From Heterobilharzia americana (taxonomy: Eukaryota; Platyhelminthes; Trematoda; Strigeidida; Schistosomatidae), in assembly GCA_944470555.2 (NCBI GenBank), contig OX104127.1, forward strand, positions 90,792,708-90,856,707: a stretch of DNA of 64,000 nucleotides. Direction: 5' to 3'. The notes under the pieces are model-generated. The model was not told where the DNA came from, ran no database searches, and saw nothing but the letters and a program-made list of their open reading frames with translations. This document shows, piece by piece, positions 1 to 11,122 of the stretch. The translations under genes and the position numbers were made by a program. The first letter of the stretch is position 1. Each line of letters starts with the position of its first letter.

Positions 1-565
1 AAACGACAGTAATAACCGACTGTTGGTCTATCAAAATTCAGAAGGTGATTTGAGTGAATAGTCGTAAGTAACATATTTGAAAGTCTAATTATTTTAAATA
101 CTACATAGCTGTCCTGTTATTTAAGAGCTATAAAGAAGGAAGTGTTTTACAAAGTGAAATCAAAATTATTTTAACTTCATGTTATTTTCATTTCTTGTGT
201 TTTAGACTTGAAGTTATTTGCGTAAATGAAGTGGGACAGCAGAATGAGATAGTAGGTGAATTTTAAGTGATATGTTTAAAAAGGAAGAAATAAGAATATG
301 AGTAATTTCCATTTTAACTTTAAACTCGATTTTATGTAAGGGTAAATGCTGATATCCTTTATCCCCATTCATGAATTTTTTAGAAATGTATCACGTGGTA
401 AATGATTCCGGTAAAATGTAACTGTCTGTTACTTGAAATGAGGTAATAACTAGTATTTCTGTAAAAGGTAATGGAACCTTATCAAATTCAGCCTGGATAT
501 TAATTAAAATCAGTTCTGATGTAGGTGTCAATTTCACTAAAATGAGATTATATATTGAGTAGATT
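1..565. other. AT-rich stretch, no gene seen
   Basis: No convincing coding frame or recognised repeat is visible. It ends at the target duplication of the RTE element that follows. Confidence 0.6.
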
Positions 566-577
566 ATTGCTTTGTCA
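566..577 (+). repeat. Target site duplication, left copy (R1)
   Basis: The 12-mer ATTGCTTTGTCA occurs here and again at 3939-3950, exactly at the two ends of the RTE copy R1. This is seen directly and marks R1 as a real retrotransposition event. Confidence 0.85.
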
Positions 578-641
578 ACCTCGCCTGGTTAACTAGTTCA
601 CTAGTTACTAGACGGTCCTAAGACCGGGTAAAGAGGGAAGG

Positions 642-1590
642 TTGGGCATAGGGCTAGCAACCCTACACCGTAAAACAAATCTAACCGCTAAACAAACTTC
701 AAAGCACAAACGATATATAAAAAATGAAAACAAACTTATTCCCCGCTGGAATCGGAGAGGCGAAATGACGCCAGTTGGTGAAAGCCTTCAGGAAGCCAAT
801 CGACCGGGCCGATGTGCCTTCTCTCCCTTGATGAAAGCGAAAGTAAACGTGGGGACATGGAATGTCCGTACGATGTTTGAACCCAGTAAGGCAGCCCAGA
901 TTGCAAAGGAGATGAGAAGGTATCACATCGAAGTGCTTGGGATTTGCGAAAGCAGATGGAATGGGAGTGGACTCTCCAAACCGTCAACTGGAGAATCAAT
1001 AATCTACTCCGATGTTGTCACCCAGACGCCAACCACGAGCACACTGAGTTATGGAGTGGCTATCATGATGTCCCCAACAGCATCGAAGGTTCTCATGCAG
1101 TGGCAACCAATCTCCTCCAGGATCATGACAGCAAGATTCAACTGGAAAGGAAGGAAGGTCACAATCATACAATGTTATGCACCTACAAATAATGCAGAGC
1201 AAGAGAAGAAGGAGGAATTCTACAGACAACTTCAATCAACACTGGACAATGCACCACACCAGTTGGCGATATCAAAATTCTAATGGGCGTGGTGACATGA
1301 ATGTCAAACTGGGAGGGGAAAACACAGGAAGAGAATTAACCATGAGTCGAGAAGTGCTCGGTGAGGTGATGAATGAGAATGGAGAATTATTTGCAGAATT
1401 CTGTGCATTCAACTATTTGGTGTTCAAGCACAAGGATATCCATAAAGCGAGTGACATGGATTTCACCAGACACCAGGACACAATAAAAATCAGATCGACT
1501 TCATCTGAATATGAAGAAAGTGGAGACGCAGTCTACTTGACACAAGGTCAAGAAGAGGAGCAGATGTAGGTTCAGACCACTCATTGTCTA
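642..1590 (+). pseudogene. RTE endonuclease domain (R1), frameshifted
   Basis: APE/exonuclease-III-like endonuclease that would nick target DNA to prime reverse transcription. The conserved start is at the GTWNVRT motif near 849, followed by the catalytic-Glu motif ICESRW near 945 and CYAPTN near 1175. The first frame stops at 1283. Homology continues in another frame with GDMN (the usual GDFN site) near 1300, MNENGELFAEFC near 1365, and a terminal SDHSL motif near 1575. All catalytic landmarks are still recognisable although they lie in different frames. The ATG at 642 opens the first frame, but the leader before residue 64 is not conserved domain sequence and may not be translated. Confidence 0.85.
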
Positions 1591-2179
1591 GTGCAAGGAA
1601 CCTAACTTCCGAATCAAGTTGAAAGCCTTCTGTGAAGCTGGTGATAGACCACAGTTCAAGTACAACACTCGGAAACTGAAGGATGAAACTGAAAAGTAAA
1701 TCTTCACTTCAGCCATCAAGACAAAATGGGAGATATCGAGGAACATCCCTGAAGAAACCTGTGTGGAAGAACACTGGAAGTCTTTGAAAGCTATGTGGGA
1801 AGAAACCTGCACAGCCGTATTAGGACGGAAGAAAGAAGAAGACAAGGAATGGATCTCAATGGACACATGGAAGCTGATAGAGGAGAAGAGGATGGTGAAG
1901 CAGAAAATAAATCAGTGCAAGGATGCCCAACGACAAGAAGAACTGAGCACAATGTGTAAAACAGTGGACAAAGAAGTGAAGAAGAGTGCACGGAAAGACG
2001 AAAGACACTTCTATGAAACACTGGCAAGTGAAGCAGAACAGGCTGCAGGTAAGAGAGACCTGACAACATTGTATCAAATAACCAGGTTACTATCCATCTG
2101 GGAAGAGATCAACACAGACGAAACCAACAAAAGATGATGACGGAAATTTAATTACGAAAGAAGAGAAACAAAGGAAACA
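1591..2179 (+). pseudogene. RTE linker between endonuclease and RT (R1)
   Basis: Lysine- and glutamate-rich helical sequence (for example CVEEHWKSLK near 1760 and KKSARKDERHFYE near 1978) joining the endonuclease and RT domains, as in other RTE proteins. It is open at 1763-2137 and then frameshifted. The same linker is recognisable in R5 (about 17610-18100) and in R5' on the minus strand. No separate function is known for it. Confidence 0.75.
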
Positions 2180-3100
2180 ATGGGCCGACCAATTCAAGAA
2201 GCTCTTGAATCGACCACCACCTGCACTTCGTCCAGAAATACCACCAGCAGCCCGGCCGCTGAACTACAAGTGAACATAAATCCTCCAACGAAAATGGAAG
2301 TCCTGAGTGCCATAAAGCTACTGAAATGTGGGAAAGCAGCAGGACCAGATGGGATCCCGCCAGAAGCACTGAGAACAGATGCAGAGACAACAGCGGTGGA
2401 CATGCTCACACCACACCACTATTGCAGAAGGTGTGGAAGGAAGAGAAGGTACCTGGCGATTGATTGGATGAAGGGTTACCTTGTCAAACTGCCGAAGAAA
2501 GGAGACCTCAGTGTTTGCAAGAACTGGCGCGGTATCACTCTCCTATCCACCCCAAGTAAAATATTAAGCCGCATCATCCTAGAGAGGCTTAAAGATGCAC
2601 TGGATTCAAAACTACGACCAGAACAGACAGGCTTCACGAAGTACAAATCATGTGCAGACCAAATTGCAACGCTTCGCATCATCATTGAACAGAGCATGGA
2701 ATGGCAATCAGCTCTCTACCTCAACTTCATCGACTTTGAGAAGGCCTTTGACAGCGTCGACCGAGAAGTAATTTGGAAGCTGCTTCATTACTACGGAGTA
2801 CCGCAAACCTTTATCCGCCTCATTCAACAACTATATGAAGACGCCACATGTCAGCCAAGTAATTCACAATGGGAAGCTCAGTGATGATGCCTTGGAAGTG
2901 AAGACAGAAGCGAAACAAGGTTGCCACCTACTATCCCCCATGATATTCCTGATTGTGGTCTAGTGGACTGGATCATGCAACGAACAGTGGGGAGCGAGGA
3001 GAGGAGAACAAGCTGGCTGGACTGCAGAAAAGAACCTAGAAGATCTGGATTTCACCGATGATGACTTGTGCCTGATGTCACACAAACCTGAAGATCTAAA
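2180..3100 (+). pseudogene. RTE reverse transcriptase domain (R1)
   Basis: Polymerase that copies element RNA at the nicked target. Open from 2180 to 2884. Visible motifs: PPTKMEVLSAIK near 2282, GKAAGPDGIPPEAL near 2330, the KNWRGITLLS motif near 2518, and motif A as FIDFEKAFDSVDR near 2727 with the first catalytic aspartate. After the stop at 2882, homology continues with KQGCHLLSPMIF (motif B) near 2916 and the motif C region as DFTDDDLCLMSH near 3050. The normal F/YADD is changed to FTDD and is preceded by a frame break, so activity is not expected. The RT fingers and palm are nevertheless complete as a fossil. Confidence 0.88.
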
Positions 3101-3870
3101 GGGGCGAAAACTAACAAGTTGACAGAAGAGGTGAGGCAGGGCAGTGAAGATGGGACTTCAGGTGAATATAGAGAAGACAGAGGTAGAGGTGATGAAGATA
3201 CCGCACCACCACCATCAACAACAACAACAAACTCCAATCACCATCAACGGGAGAAACTTGAAGGAAGTAACCTCCTTCACTTATCTAGGAAGCACTGTTT
3301 CAACTACAGGCGGGACGGACGAGGACGTCAAAGTCAGAATCGGAAAAGCAAGACAGGCATTCATTAGCCTGAAACCAGTGTGGAGATCTTCTGCACTCAA
3401 CATGCGGAACAAGATACGGATTTTCAACACCAACGTCAAGTCAGTGCTCCTGTATGGTTCAGAGACTTGGCGCGTCACGAAAGGGATTTCCAATAAACTA
3501 AAGACATTCACCAACAACTGCTTACGCTCGCTACTGAAGATCAGAAGGATTGTCAGAAAGAATAAGCAACAAGGAGCTCTGAGAACGAACCAACAAGAAG
3601 CTATCGCCGAACAAATATGCAGGAGGAAGTGGAGATGGATTGGCCATGCACTGAGAAGGCCGACTGAGGACATCACGCGTCAGGCCAGTTGCTCGAGTGG
3701 AATCCCCATGGGAAGCGACGAGTTGGACGTCTGAGGAGAGGGTGACATAGAGGAGGTCGTGTGAGGAGGAAATGAGAGGTTGTGGGCTGTCGTGGGACCA
3801 GGTTCAAAAGATCTCAGAGAACAGGATGAAATGGAGACGTGCTACTGAAGCCCCATGTTCCACTTGGAAC
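3101..3870 (+). pseudogene. RTE C-terminal region (R1)
   Basis: Region downstream of the RT palm, open at 3144-3734. Landmarks are GLQVNIEKTEV near 3150, SFTYLGSTVSTTGG near 3273, VLLYGSETWRVTK near 3443 and RKWRWIGHALRRP near 3625, all typical of the thumb and C-terminus of RTE/SR2-type proteins. A short His/Gln-rich run at about 3200-3230 comes from a CAA/CAC microsatellite. The frame is lost after 3734, and the last 130 bases to the TAA tail are untranslatable or 3' UTR. Confidence 0.85.
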
Positions 3871-3879
3871 TCAAGGGAC

Positions 3880-3940
<61 letters not shown>
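3880..3940 (+). repeat. (TAA)n tail of R1
   Basis: About 20 TAA units directly after the RTE 3' end and directly before the right target duplication. Short A-containing triplet tails are a hallmark of RTE 3' ends. In one frame this reads as poly-Asn, which is not a protein. Confidence 0.95.
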
Positions 3941-3950
3941 TGCTTTGTCA
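3939..3950 (+). repeat. Target site duplication, right copy (R1)
   Basis: Second copy of ATTGCTTTGTCA, immediately after the TAA tail. It pairs with 566-577. Confidence 0.85.
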
Positions 3951-5221
3951 CACGGGATGTATCAGTTACATCACAAATAACTCGTAGTGTCTGCACAATA
4001 AGCTGCAACTTCTTCAGTAACAAGTCGCGGTCACCTTTGTCCTTTTTGAGTTTATCTTAGTTTATCATATGCGGAGGATATAAAGATATTCATGAGTATC
4101 AGCTACCAGTCAAACAATATAATGTATTGTCAGTGATATCAACACATACAGAAGAGAACAACAAAAAATTGGATTGAAAAAATGCTGAGCTGCTACAATA
4201 TGCAGGTTCAAGAACTGCGGAAGAATTCCTGGAAGCAATATATTCTACGTCGAATGGTACTCAAAAGGCAAGCTGACAGTAGCCTAGTTTATGATCTAAT
4301 AAAAAGGCATAAGCCAACTAGAAGTCAATCAAACAAATCAGGAGTCAGAAACTAGGTTGATAGCATGAGTCAAATAGTCACAATAGTTGTCAAGGCCAGC
4401 CACTGTTAAAGAGGAGGTAAACAGTCATCGTAGCCAACCGATAGTGAGACTGCAGGTCGGCAACTTGAAAATGCCTCAATAGTTTTTGAAGTAAGTACTG
4501 ATAGATTCCCCTGACTTAATGTTGAAATGTTTGGAAAAAAACTTCAAACCTTAAAAAATCAAGTAGTTATCACCCTCTTCCGATACTGCAAATCTTTTCC
4601 GATATTCTCTCCTTCAAATTATATACAAAATAAAGGAAGAACAGTCATCCAACTAAAGATTTCTTATAATCAGTTATTCAGAAAGATAGTTTTAATAACA
4701 AACGAACATAGTTTTGAAGTTTTTGTAATCTAAACAAATGGTAAGCAATTTGCGAATTCTGTAATGGATATGATTACGACATTAAAACCATCTTTCTTCA
4801 AAACGACTCACTCAGAAATGTATCAGTGGTACAAAATCTAGTGCATCCGAAATGAAACACAATATCTCATTAAGACAGAACACATCTTATGTTAACCATT
4901 AGGCGTTGAACATGATAAATTTAAAGAACACATAGGTACAACTGCGAAAAAGGCCTCAGAAGATATAAACCGAAAATTTGCTAAAAGGCTTTAAGCAACA
5001 GATTTATAGTGACGTTTTCCAGAAAATCTTAAGAAACACGCATCCACCTAAGTTAATATAGTTTTCTAGAAGTTACCGTTGTAGGTACTGTCGTTGTGTC
5101 CTAAGTTCTGCAATATTCCTTGAATCCAAAATCAGACTGACACAAAGGTTCAGCTTGAAAGTTTAGTGAACCAGACAAATGATGTAATTCCAACTTCTAT
5201 CAAGAGTTTTTAACAATTTAA
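3951..5221. other. No recognised gene except a short open frame
   Basis: AT-rich sequence with one weak open stretch (4140-4355, listed separately). The frame at 4527-4733 (68 aa) has low complexity and no family resemblance I can see. Confidence 0.5.
4140..4355 (+). other. Short basic open frame, unrecognised
   Basis: Open for 71 codons to a TAG at 4353. It encodes a basic, helical-looking peptide (WIEKMLSCYNMQVQELRKN, then RRMVLKRQAD and DLIKRHKP). I do not recognise it. It lies 0.9 kb upstream of a plus-strand PLE N-terminal fragment and could be more 5' PLE sequence, but that is a guess. Base composition here is slightly richer in C and G than the flanks. Confidence 0.25.
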
Positions 5222-5600
5222 ACCAAGGATTTTGAAATGCTATTTGAATACTATATAAAAGCAAAGCTATATAAGAAAGAAATATTGTCGAAAGCAACTA
5301 AAGCCCAGTTAAATGAACTGTTGAAGAACAATAAAATATTTTTAGTTCATCGAGGCGAGAGCTAGGGCGCAGACTTTATGAATGGTAAAAGTTAGCCTGG
5401 TAAACTACCATCTATACTAGGAGATGAAAATAAGTTCTTGACAAAAAGTATTCAATAAACTGAAACTAAAAAAAGAAAAGAGATGAAGAAAAATCCTGAA
5501 GAAGGAGAAAAACGGATCGATCGTCAGTACCGAGCTGTTTGAATGACTAAACCATCTAGTTCAGTAGTTTCTGGACGGCAGGGTCTTCCCAATTCCAAAA
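5222..5600 (+). pseudogene. Penelope-like element N-terminal fragment
   Basis: Open from 5222 to a TAG at 5363, encoding KKEILSKATKAQLNELLKNN. This resembles the PLE region before the RT fingers, where a (K)..LS..qkd.lneLlkn.. stretch precedes a DKGSGVV motif. Here the expected motif is degraded to HRGES followed by a stop. Homologous sequence lies on the minus strand at 56025-56411 (KILSKEHKDRINELLKN). After 5365 the similarity continues with ILGDENKFLTKSIQ in a broken frame. Only the N-terminal part of a PLE is left; the RT catalytic core is absent. Confidence 0.6.
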
Positions 5601-5880
5601 TAATAATAATATTCGCTTAATTTCAAACAACATATATGATACAGTATGGAATTTTCAGCATCGAATATTCCAACAAATTCACTTTCCGTAAAATACTTCT
5701 AAAAAAAACATTATTATTCAATCTAAACAGTGTTAATACTAACAGTATTAAAGGCATAAATGTGAAACCACCAGCTGGTGTTACATAAGCATCTGGTCTC
5801 CAATCGGAAATCAACACACAGTAGAGTGCAGTTTTAATGGTGGTAATCCAGTTAACCAACAAAAAAATTCACAATCTCAT
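5600..5880 (-). repeat. Dispersed repeat family X, minus-strand copy
   Basis: A diverged copy of a roughly 350-bp repeat also found at 22590-22945, 46440-46798 and 53340-53715. Shared landmarks are a GGAATTTTCAGCA block and a GGTGTTACATAAGC block. No stable coding frame is shared between copies. Confidence 0.6.
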
Positions 5881-6468
5881 ACAGGGATCCTAGAAATACT
5901 AATGTGGTGGGTTTTTCAGCATTTACAAATCCTTTGTTTTGTCGTTAATATGAAAAAGGAGAGTTCGGAAACATTTTCAAGACGTGCTAGAGTAAATGAT
6001 GCATTCAGAATGCATTTGAAAGCTGAAAACCCACTGGAAGGAAAGAATTTGATGGAATATATTCTGTGAGAAATCTTTTGGTAGCCCAAGATTTAAGCAG
6101 GCTACTAAAGCCTTATTAATCATCGCAGGATGAAACATTTACCCCTGCGCTTAATACTAGACATGAATTATGTGAAATGTTATGAGACTCCAAAATGCAT
6201 AAGCAAAACTTTTTGACAGATAAAAATTAAGATCTCTAATTACAGTACACCTCAATCATTCCACTTTGTGAACTGCATGAGATGTCGACGTCTGTGCAAA
6301 CTGCATATTATATTTGGACGTCACTTAACTCTTCAAAAATCTCCTGATGGAAACGATCTGTTTTTCATTTGATTACACTGAGATCAACAACCTGAAAATG
6401 AAATTTTCAAAAATTCTTGAAACGAGTTTATCTTAAAATGCATCTTCGATGTACAACTCATGTTTATC
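5881..6468. other. AT-rich stretch, nothing recognised
   Basis: No frame or repeat that I can name. It leads directly into the 365-bp inverted arm. Confidence 0.5.
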
Positions 6469-6833
6469 AATGAAAAAGCAACAATCTGAACGGAGAATAT
6501 TATTTTCATTAAATTCTCTACAGCTTCTACAATTATAAAATATATTTCCACACCCTTAAATCAAGTCAAGTTAAGGGGCAGATACATTTCCGAAATGGAG
6601 CGAGATTTAGGGACTATAAGCAAATCAATTTATCTCTTTTAAATTGGTCAGTATTGAGACGATACATATACAGATGAATGATTTGATAGTGAACAAAACA
6701 ATTATGAATAAAGAAAGTGGGAATGGCCTTTAGTTTACTGAAGGTCGAGGGGGAGATAACTCTTGGACGTGTTCTTACTGAGTGTAGAGTTGAGGCTTGA
6801 TCAATCTTATTGCATCAGCCTGCACTATGTTGA
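6469..6833 (+). repeat. 365-bp inverted arm, left
   Basis: Reverse complement of 7905-8269, same length, with only isolated differences that I can see. Landmarks are AATGAAAAAGCAACAATC at the outer end and CACTATGTTGA at the inner end. Confidence 0.9.
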
Positions 6834-7131
6834 ATAGGAAATTAGACACTAGCATTCCTATTTTCAATTTGAAAGAGCTATTGCTAAAGTGTACAATGAA
6901 TGTCCAGTTCATCTTCAAAAGTAATCTATACAGCGAAATTGACAGAGTGGCACTGAGATCTTCATTGGGCCCAATATTTGCAGACATATTTTCAAAATTG
7001 GAAAAAAGTCCTTTGAAAGATCAAACTGATGATATGGAGTTGTACTGTCGATACATTGATGATACCTTCTGAGTCTTTTATAGTTGCATATGTGTTAATT
7101 CTATAGACGAAATTAAAAGAATAAAAACAAG
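6834..7131 (+). pseudogene. PLE reverse transcriptase fragment
   Basis: The frame from 6797 to a TGA at 7070 carries PLE RT motif B (SSLGPIFADIF, near 6958) and motif C (YIDDTF, near 7050), the usual catalytic Y-x-DD box of PLEs. The expected glycine-rich motif before SLGP is changed (ALRSSLGP instead of AMGSPLGP). The palm after motif C is missing because RTE sequence begins at about 7132. The upstream RT (motifs 1 to A) is also missing, replaced by the inverted arm. Confidence 0.75.
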
Positions 7132-7692
7132 ATTATTCCTCGATGCAATCGGAGAGACGAAATGACGCCAGTTGGTGAAAGCCTTAGCGAAGCCAATTGG
7201 CCAATGTGTCTTCGCCTATCTCGATGAAAGCGAAAGTAACGATGGGAACATGGAATGTCCACGATATGTTTGAACCTAGCTAGGCTGCAAAGATTGCAAA
7301 GCAGATGAGAGGGTAGAGTATTGAAGTGCTAGGAATTCGCGAATGCAGGTGGAATGTAAGTGAACTCTCCAAACGTTCAACTGGAGAGTCAGTAATCTAA
7401 TCTACTCCAGTATTGTCACCCAGACGACAACCATGAGAACACGGAGTTTTGAAGTGGTTATCACGATGTCCCCAACATTATTGAATTCTCTCATACTGTG
7501 GGAACCAATCCTTTCTTCCAGGATCATGACAGCAAGATTCAATTCAAAAGGAAGGAAAGTCACAATCATTCAATGCTACGCGCCAACAAATAATGCAGAT
7601 GAAGAGAAGTAGAAATTCTACAGACAACTGCAATAAGCACTTGAGAAGACCGCACTTCAGTTGGTGACGTCAAAATTCTAATGTGCGACATG
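7132..7692 (+). mobile_element. RTE 5' fragment R2 inside the PLE composite
   Basis: Matches R1 from about 735 to 1290: the leader, the GTWNVR endonuclease start (here GTWNVHDM) and CYAPTNNA near 7575. It stops at the same point where the first R1 frame ends. It is more diverged than R1 or R5 and lacks the RT. No target duplication or TAA tail is visible. Confidence 0.75.
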
Positions 7693-7963
7693 AAGAAGCT
7701 ACATAGTGCGTACGATTAGGCAGATTCGTCTCCGGATACGAGAGCATTTAGCAGCTTGGTTTGGAAAGCATGGAGTGAAAGTGGTGAGACGTTCTGTCAT
7801 AGCACATCTACATGACACAGAACATCAAACAGATGCTAAGAAAACTTCCAATCTCATTCATTTTATCCCGAAGACGATACCACGTGTAGATCCACAACGA
7901 CTCGTCAACATAGTGCAGGCTGATGCAATAAGATTGATCAAGCCTCAACTCTACACTCAGTAA
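7693..7963 (+). pseudogene. PLE GIY-YIG endonuclease, C-terminal fragment
   Basis: Reads SYIVRTIRQIRLRIREHL from 7693, which matches the PLE YIG motif (SYIGRT..R...RI.EH) with the YIG glycine changed to valine. It goes on with AHLHDTEHQTD, the usual 'aeHl..t.H.id' segment, and ends with DAIRLIKPQLYTQ, the family's Glu..I....P.L segment with the glutamate changed to aspartate, before a stop at 7961. GIY-YIG enzymes cut one strand of target DNA for PLE insertion. The last 20 codons lie in the right inverted arm. Confidence 0.78.
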
Positions 7964-8269
7964 GAACACGTCCAAGAGTTATCTCCCCCTCGACCTTCAG
8001 TAAACTAAAGGCCATTCCCACTTTCTTTATTCATAATTGTTTTGTTCACTATCAAATCATTCATCTGTATATGTATCGTCTCAATACTGACCAATTTAAA
8101 AGAGATAAATTGATTTGCTTATAGTCCCTAAATCTCGCTCCATTTCGGAAATGTATCTGCCCCTTAACTTGACTTGATTTAAGGGTGTGGAAATATATTT
8201 TATAATTGTAGAAGCTGTAGAGAATTTAATGAAAATAATATTCTCCGTTCAGATTGTTGCTTTTTCATT
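7905..8269 (+). repeat. 365-bp inverted arm, right
   Basis: Reverse complement of 6469-6833. It holds the last codons of the PLE endonuclease and what is probably its 3' UTR. Confidence 0.9.
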
Positions 8270-9107
8270 AATGAACTTAAGCAATCGGTGTTGCTGCTGA
8301 CTACTCTCTCAGCTGACTGCTTCAAAGTTAGTCCTGAAAACAGTGTACTATATCCTTCGACTGATCAGTTTCATCGTCTTAAGAGACATATGAATGACAC
8401 CTTCTTTATCTGATAGGCTACCTGTAACCTTGAAACCATACTATAGAAGTTCAGCGAATGTCACAAGTCAATGTAACTAACCATGAAAGTGAAAATAACT
8501 TGTAATTCTACTTTAGGGCTTTTCGATTGAGGTGAAGATATGATTTTTCTCTAAAGAGATTGAAGTAAACCTGGAATGGATTTTATATCAGTTCCCAATT
8601 TTGAGTTTCATTCAGCAGGAAAAGATAACTATTTAATTCACTACACACAAGAATTAGAAGAATTCGTACCGGTGATGCAATAAATGAGGAGAGTGCAAAT
8701 TGAATAAAGCAAGTAACTAAATGTTGTTACACTGTCTTACTATATTTTCCTTTCAAAATTATTTATAAAGTCAAATTAAACATTTCGAAGGAAGAACGAA
8801 TTCACCGTGTGACCACGACAGAAGTCTTCACATTGCATCATTCCAAGCCTAATCTCTGAGTTCATAAGAAGATGCTTTCAATGTCTACTTTTACCTTGTT
8901 CATTATCTCCATAGGACTTATCTTATGTTGTTTTTCAATACTATTATTTTGATCCCCTTTCCATATTTTGCTATTGATAATTTCTGTAGGACTGTCCGAC
9001 TATTCCTATCTGCTGTAGTACTTCATAGATTATTACACAATCACACTGAAATTCTAGAAACAAAATTTATAAAATTTTAAAAAAGACTTTATATTGCATA
9101 CCATCTA
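8270..9107. other. AT-rich stretch, nothing recognised
   Basis: No convincing frame or repeat. It ends at the TTATTAT run that begins the reversed RTE copy R3. Confidence 0.5.
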
Positions 9108-9417
9108 TTATTATATTATTTTATTTGTCCCTTGGATTCCTAGTGGAACATAAGCCTTCAGCAGCACGTCTCCAGTGCACTCTCTTCTCTGCAATTTTTC
9201 GAACCTGGCTCCATAACACCCCAGAACCTCTCATTTCTTCCTCACATGATCTCCTCTATATCACCCTCTGACGCCCAACTCGCCGTTTTCCATCTGGGTT
9301 CCACTCGAGTGCCTGGCGCATGATGTCCCCGAATGGTCTTCTCTGTGCATGCCTGGTCCAATCCATCTCAACTCCCTTCGGTATATTTCTTCAGCGATAG
9401 GTTCTTGGTTGGTTCGT

Positions 9418-9895
<478 letters not shown>

Positions 9896-10425
9896 AGTTC
9901 CTTGATGCTCATTCTTTCTGGCAATCCATCTGAGCTTCAGTGACGAGCCAGCGTAAGTGGCAGTTGTTGATGAATGTCTGTGGTTTGTTGGAAATCCCTT
10001 TCATAACGCGCCGTCAAGTCTCTCAATCATCACATAGAAGCACTGACTTGACTGAATTGGTGTTGAAAATCTGGATGTTGTTCACGCTTTATACTGAGTG
10101 GAGTGTAGTAGATCTCCACACTTGTTTCAGGTTAATGGAAGCCTGTCTTGCTCTTCCGATCCTGGCTTATTTGTAGTCCTCGTCTGTGCTGCCGGTAGTT
10201 GAAGTGATGCTGCCTTGTCTAGGTAGAAGAAAGAGACAAATTCATTGAGGTTTCTCTCATTACCTTGTTGTTCGTGCTGCTGTTGGTTGGGTATCTTCAT
10301 CACGTCCGTGTTCTCTACATTCACTTGAAGTCCCATTATCGCTGCCACAACTCTTCTGTCAACTTCTTACTTTTTGCATGTAGATCTTCTAGTTTGTGCG
10401 ACATTAGACACAAGTCATCATAGGC

Positions 10426-10438
10426 GAAATCCAAATCT
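10426..10438 (-). repeat. Target site duplication of PLE3, left
   Basis: GAAATCCAAATCT here corresponds to AAACCCAAATCT at 12244-12255 (one mismatch). RTE sequence is interrupted exactly between them. Confidence 0.65.
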
Positions 10439-10474
10439 GAAATAATGGAGAATATTTGTAGCTCAGGTGGATGG

Positions 10475-10600
10475 TCTTCGTTGTATTGTGTTCTCTGAGC
10501 TGGGTTGTTCAATCGTGAAGCTTTCATCGTCTAGCTACATGAAATCATCAACACTAACTTCAGTATGAAGTCAGCTGTCAATATCTCTCCGTCACTGATT
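10475..10600 (-). repeat. PLE3 3' terminal block (inverted copy of its 5' end)
   Basis: Reverse complement of 12133-12243 over about 110 bp, including CTGAGCTGGGTTGTTCAATC. The same block occurs at 55380-55475. Its candidate hammerhead core is changed here (TTGATGA). Confidence 0.8.
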
Positions 10601-11060
10601 TATTAGCTTGCTCTGACGAAATGACTTGTGATTGTTTCTTCCCTTTGATTGTTGTGTCATTGACTGACTGCGTAGACTTTCCTGTTGACTCTTCCACTGC
10701 TTCACCTCTGACCATTCTGTCATTTATCATTTCTCTCATTGGTTGATAGATTGGGTCTATGTCTATACATCTGTTGATTGCTCACTCACTCACTGACTAA
10801 CTGACTGACCTGAATGCCAAGCATCTAGGGATTCCCTGATATTCTCTTTGTGTTTCCTCTCTCCACGATTTCTACATTGTCAAAATTGAATTCATGTCCA
10901 TAGTTGTTATCCATGTGCATTGAAATGAGTGATGAAATGTGGTGACGTTTAATAGTCAGTTGGTGTTCATGTAGTTGAAGGTGAAGAGGGCGACCACCTT
11001 ATCCAATATAGTGTTGACTACAGTTGTTGCAGTTGATTTTGTAAATGATGTTCGGCTTAT
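10600..11060 (-). pseudogene. PLE3 GIY-YIG endonuclease
   Basis: On the minus strand from 11060: KINCNNCSQHYIG (a cysteine pair followed by the YIG motif), then a stop, then GGRPLHLQLHEHQL, which corresponds to the T.R....R..EH segment. Next come HMDNNYGHEFNFDNVEIVE (the 'tgHefdw.n.kil' segment) and RGNTKRISG. Cysteine pairs just before YIG are usual in PLE endonucleases. The conserved Glu after '.KR.. EA' is not clear because the frame shifts near 10830. The remainder down to 10600 (RCIDIDPIYQPMRE) is coding-like C-terminal sequence. Confidence 0.75.
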
Positions 11061-11122
11061 CTTCTTTGATTGTTACATTCTTTGGTCTGCATAATAGTGT
11101 TTGTGGGGAATTTGTTGGTTTC

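Larger units (their letters stand above)
578..3938 (+). mobile_element. RTE-clade non-LTR retrotransposon R1, nearly full length, inactive
   Basis: About 3.36 kb lying between two 12-bp target duplications. Order: 5' leader (shared with copies R5 and R5', containing ACTAGTTCACTAGTTACTAG), APE-type endonuclease, linker, reverse transcriptase, C-terminal region, then a (TAA)n tail. This order, the single-ORF plan and a short triplet tail instead of poly(A) fit the RTE clade (schistosome SR2-like elements are known members). Frameshifts break the reading frame in at least four places, so it cannot encode a working protein. It is the most complete copy in the window and the best reference for the others. 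Confidence 0.92.
6469..8269 (+). mobile_element. Composite Penelope-like element between 365-bp inverted arms
   Basis: Two arms of equal length (6469-6833 and 7905-8269) are inverted copies of each other and enclose, in order, a PLE RT piece, a 5' RTE piece and a PLE GIY-YIG endonuclease piece. Inverted or direct terminal repeats (pseudo-LTRs) made of the element's own sequence are a known PLE property. The right arm begins inside the end of the endonuclease frame and continues into the 3' UTR, so the left arm is an inverted copy of the PLE 3' end. The RTE piece looks like a later insertion or a template switch. Confidence 0.75.

Noticed and set aside
3839..4060. Poly-asparagine protein
   Set aside because: It is the (TAA)n tail of RTE copy R1 read in one frame, crossing the target duplication.
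6469..8269. DNA transposon with 365-bp terminal inverted repeats
   Set aside because: No transposase is encoded, and one arm contains the end of a PLE endonuclease frame. A PLE inverted terminal arrangement explains the structure better.
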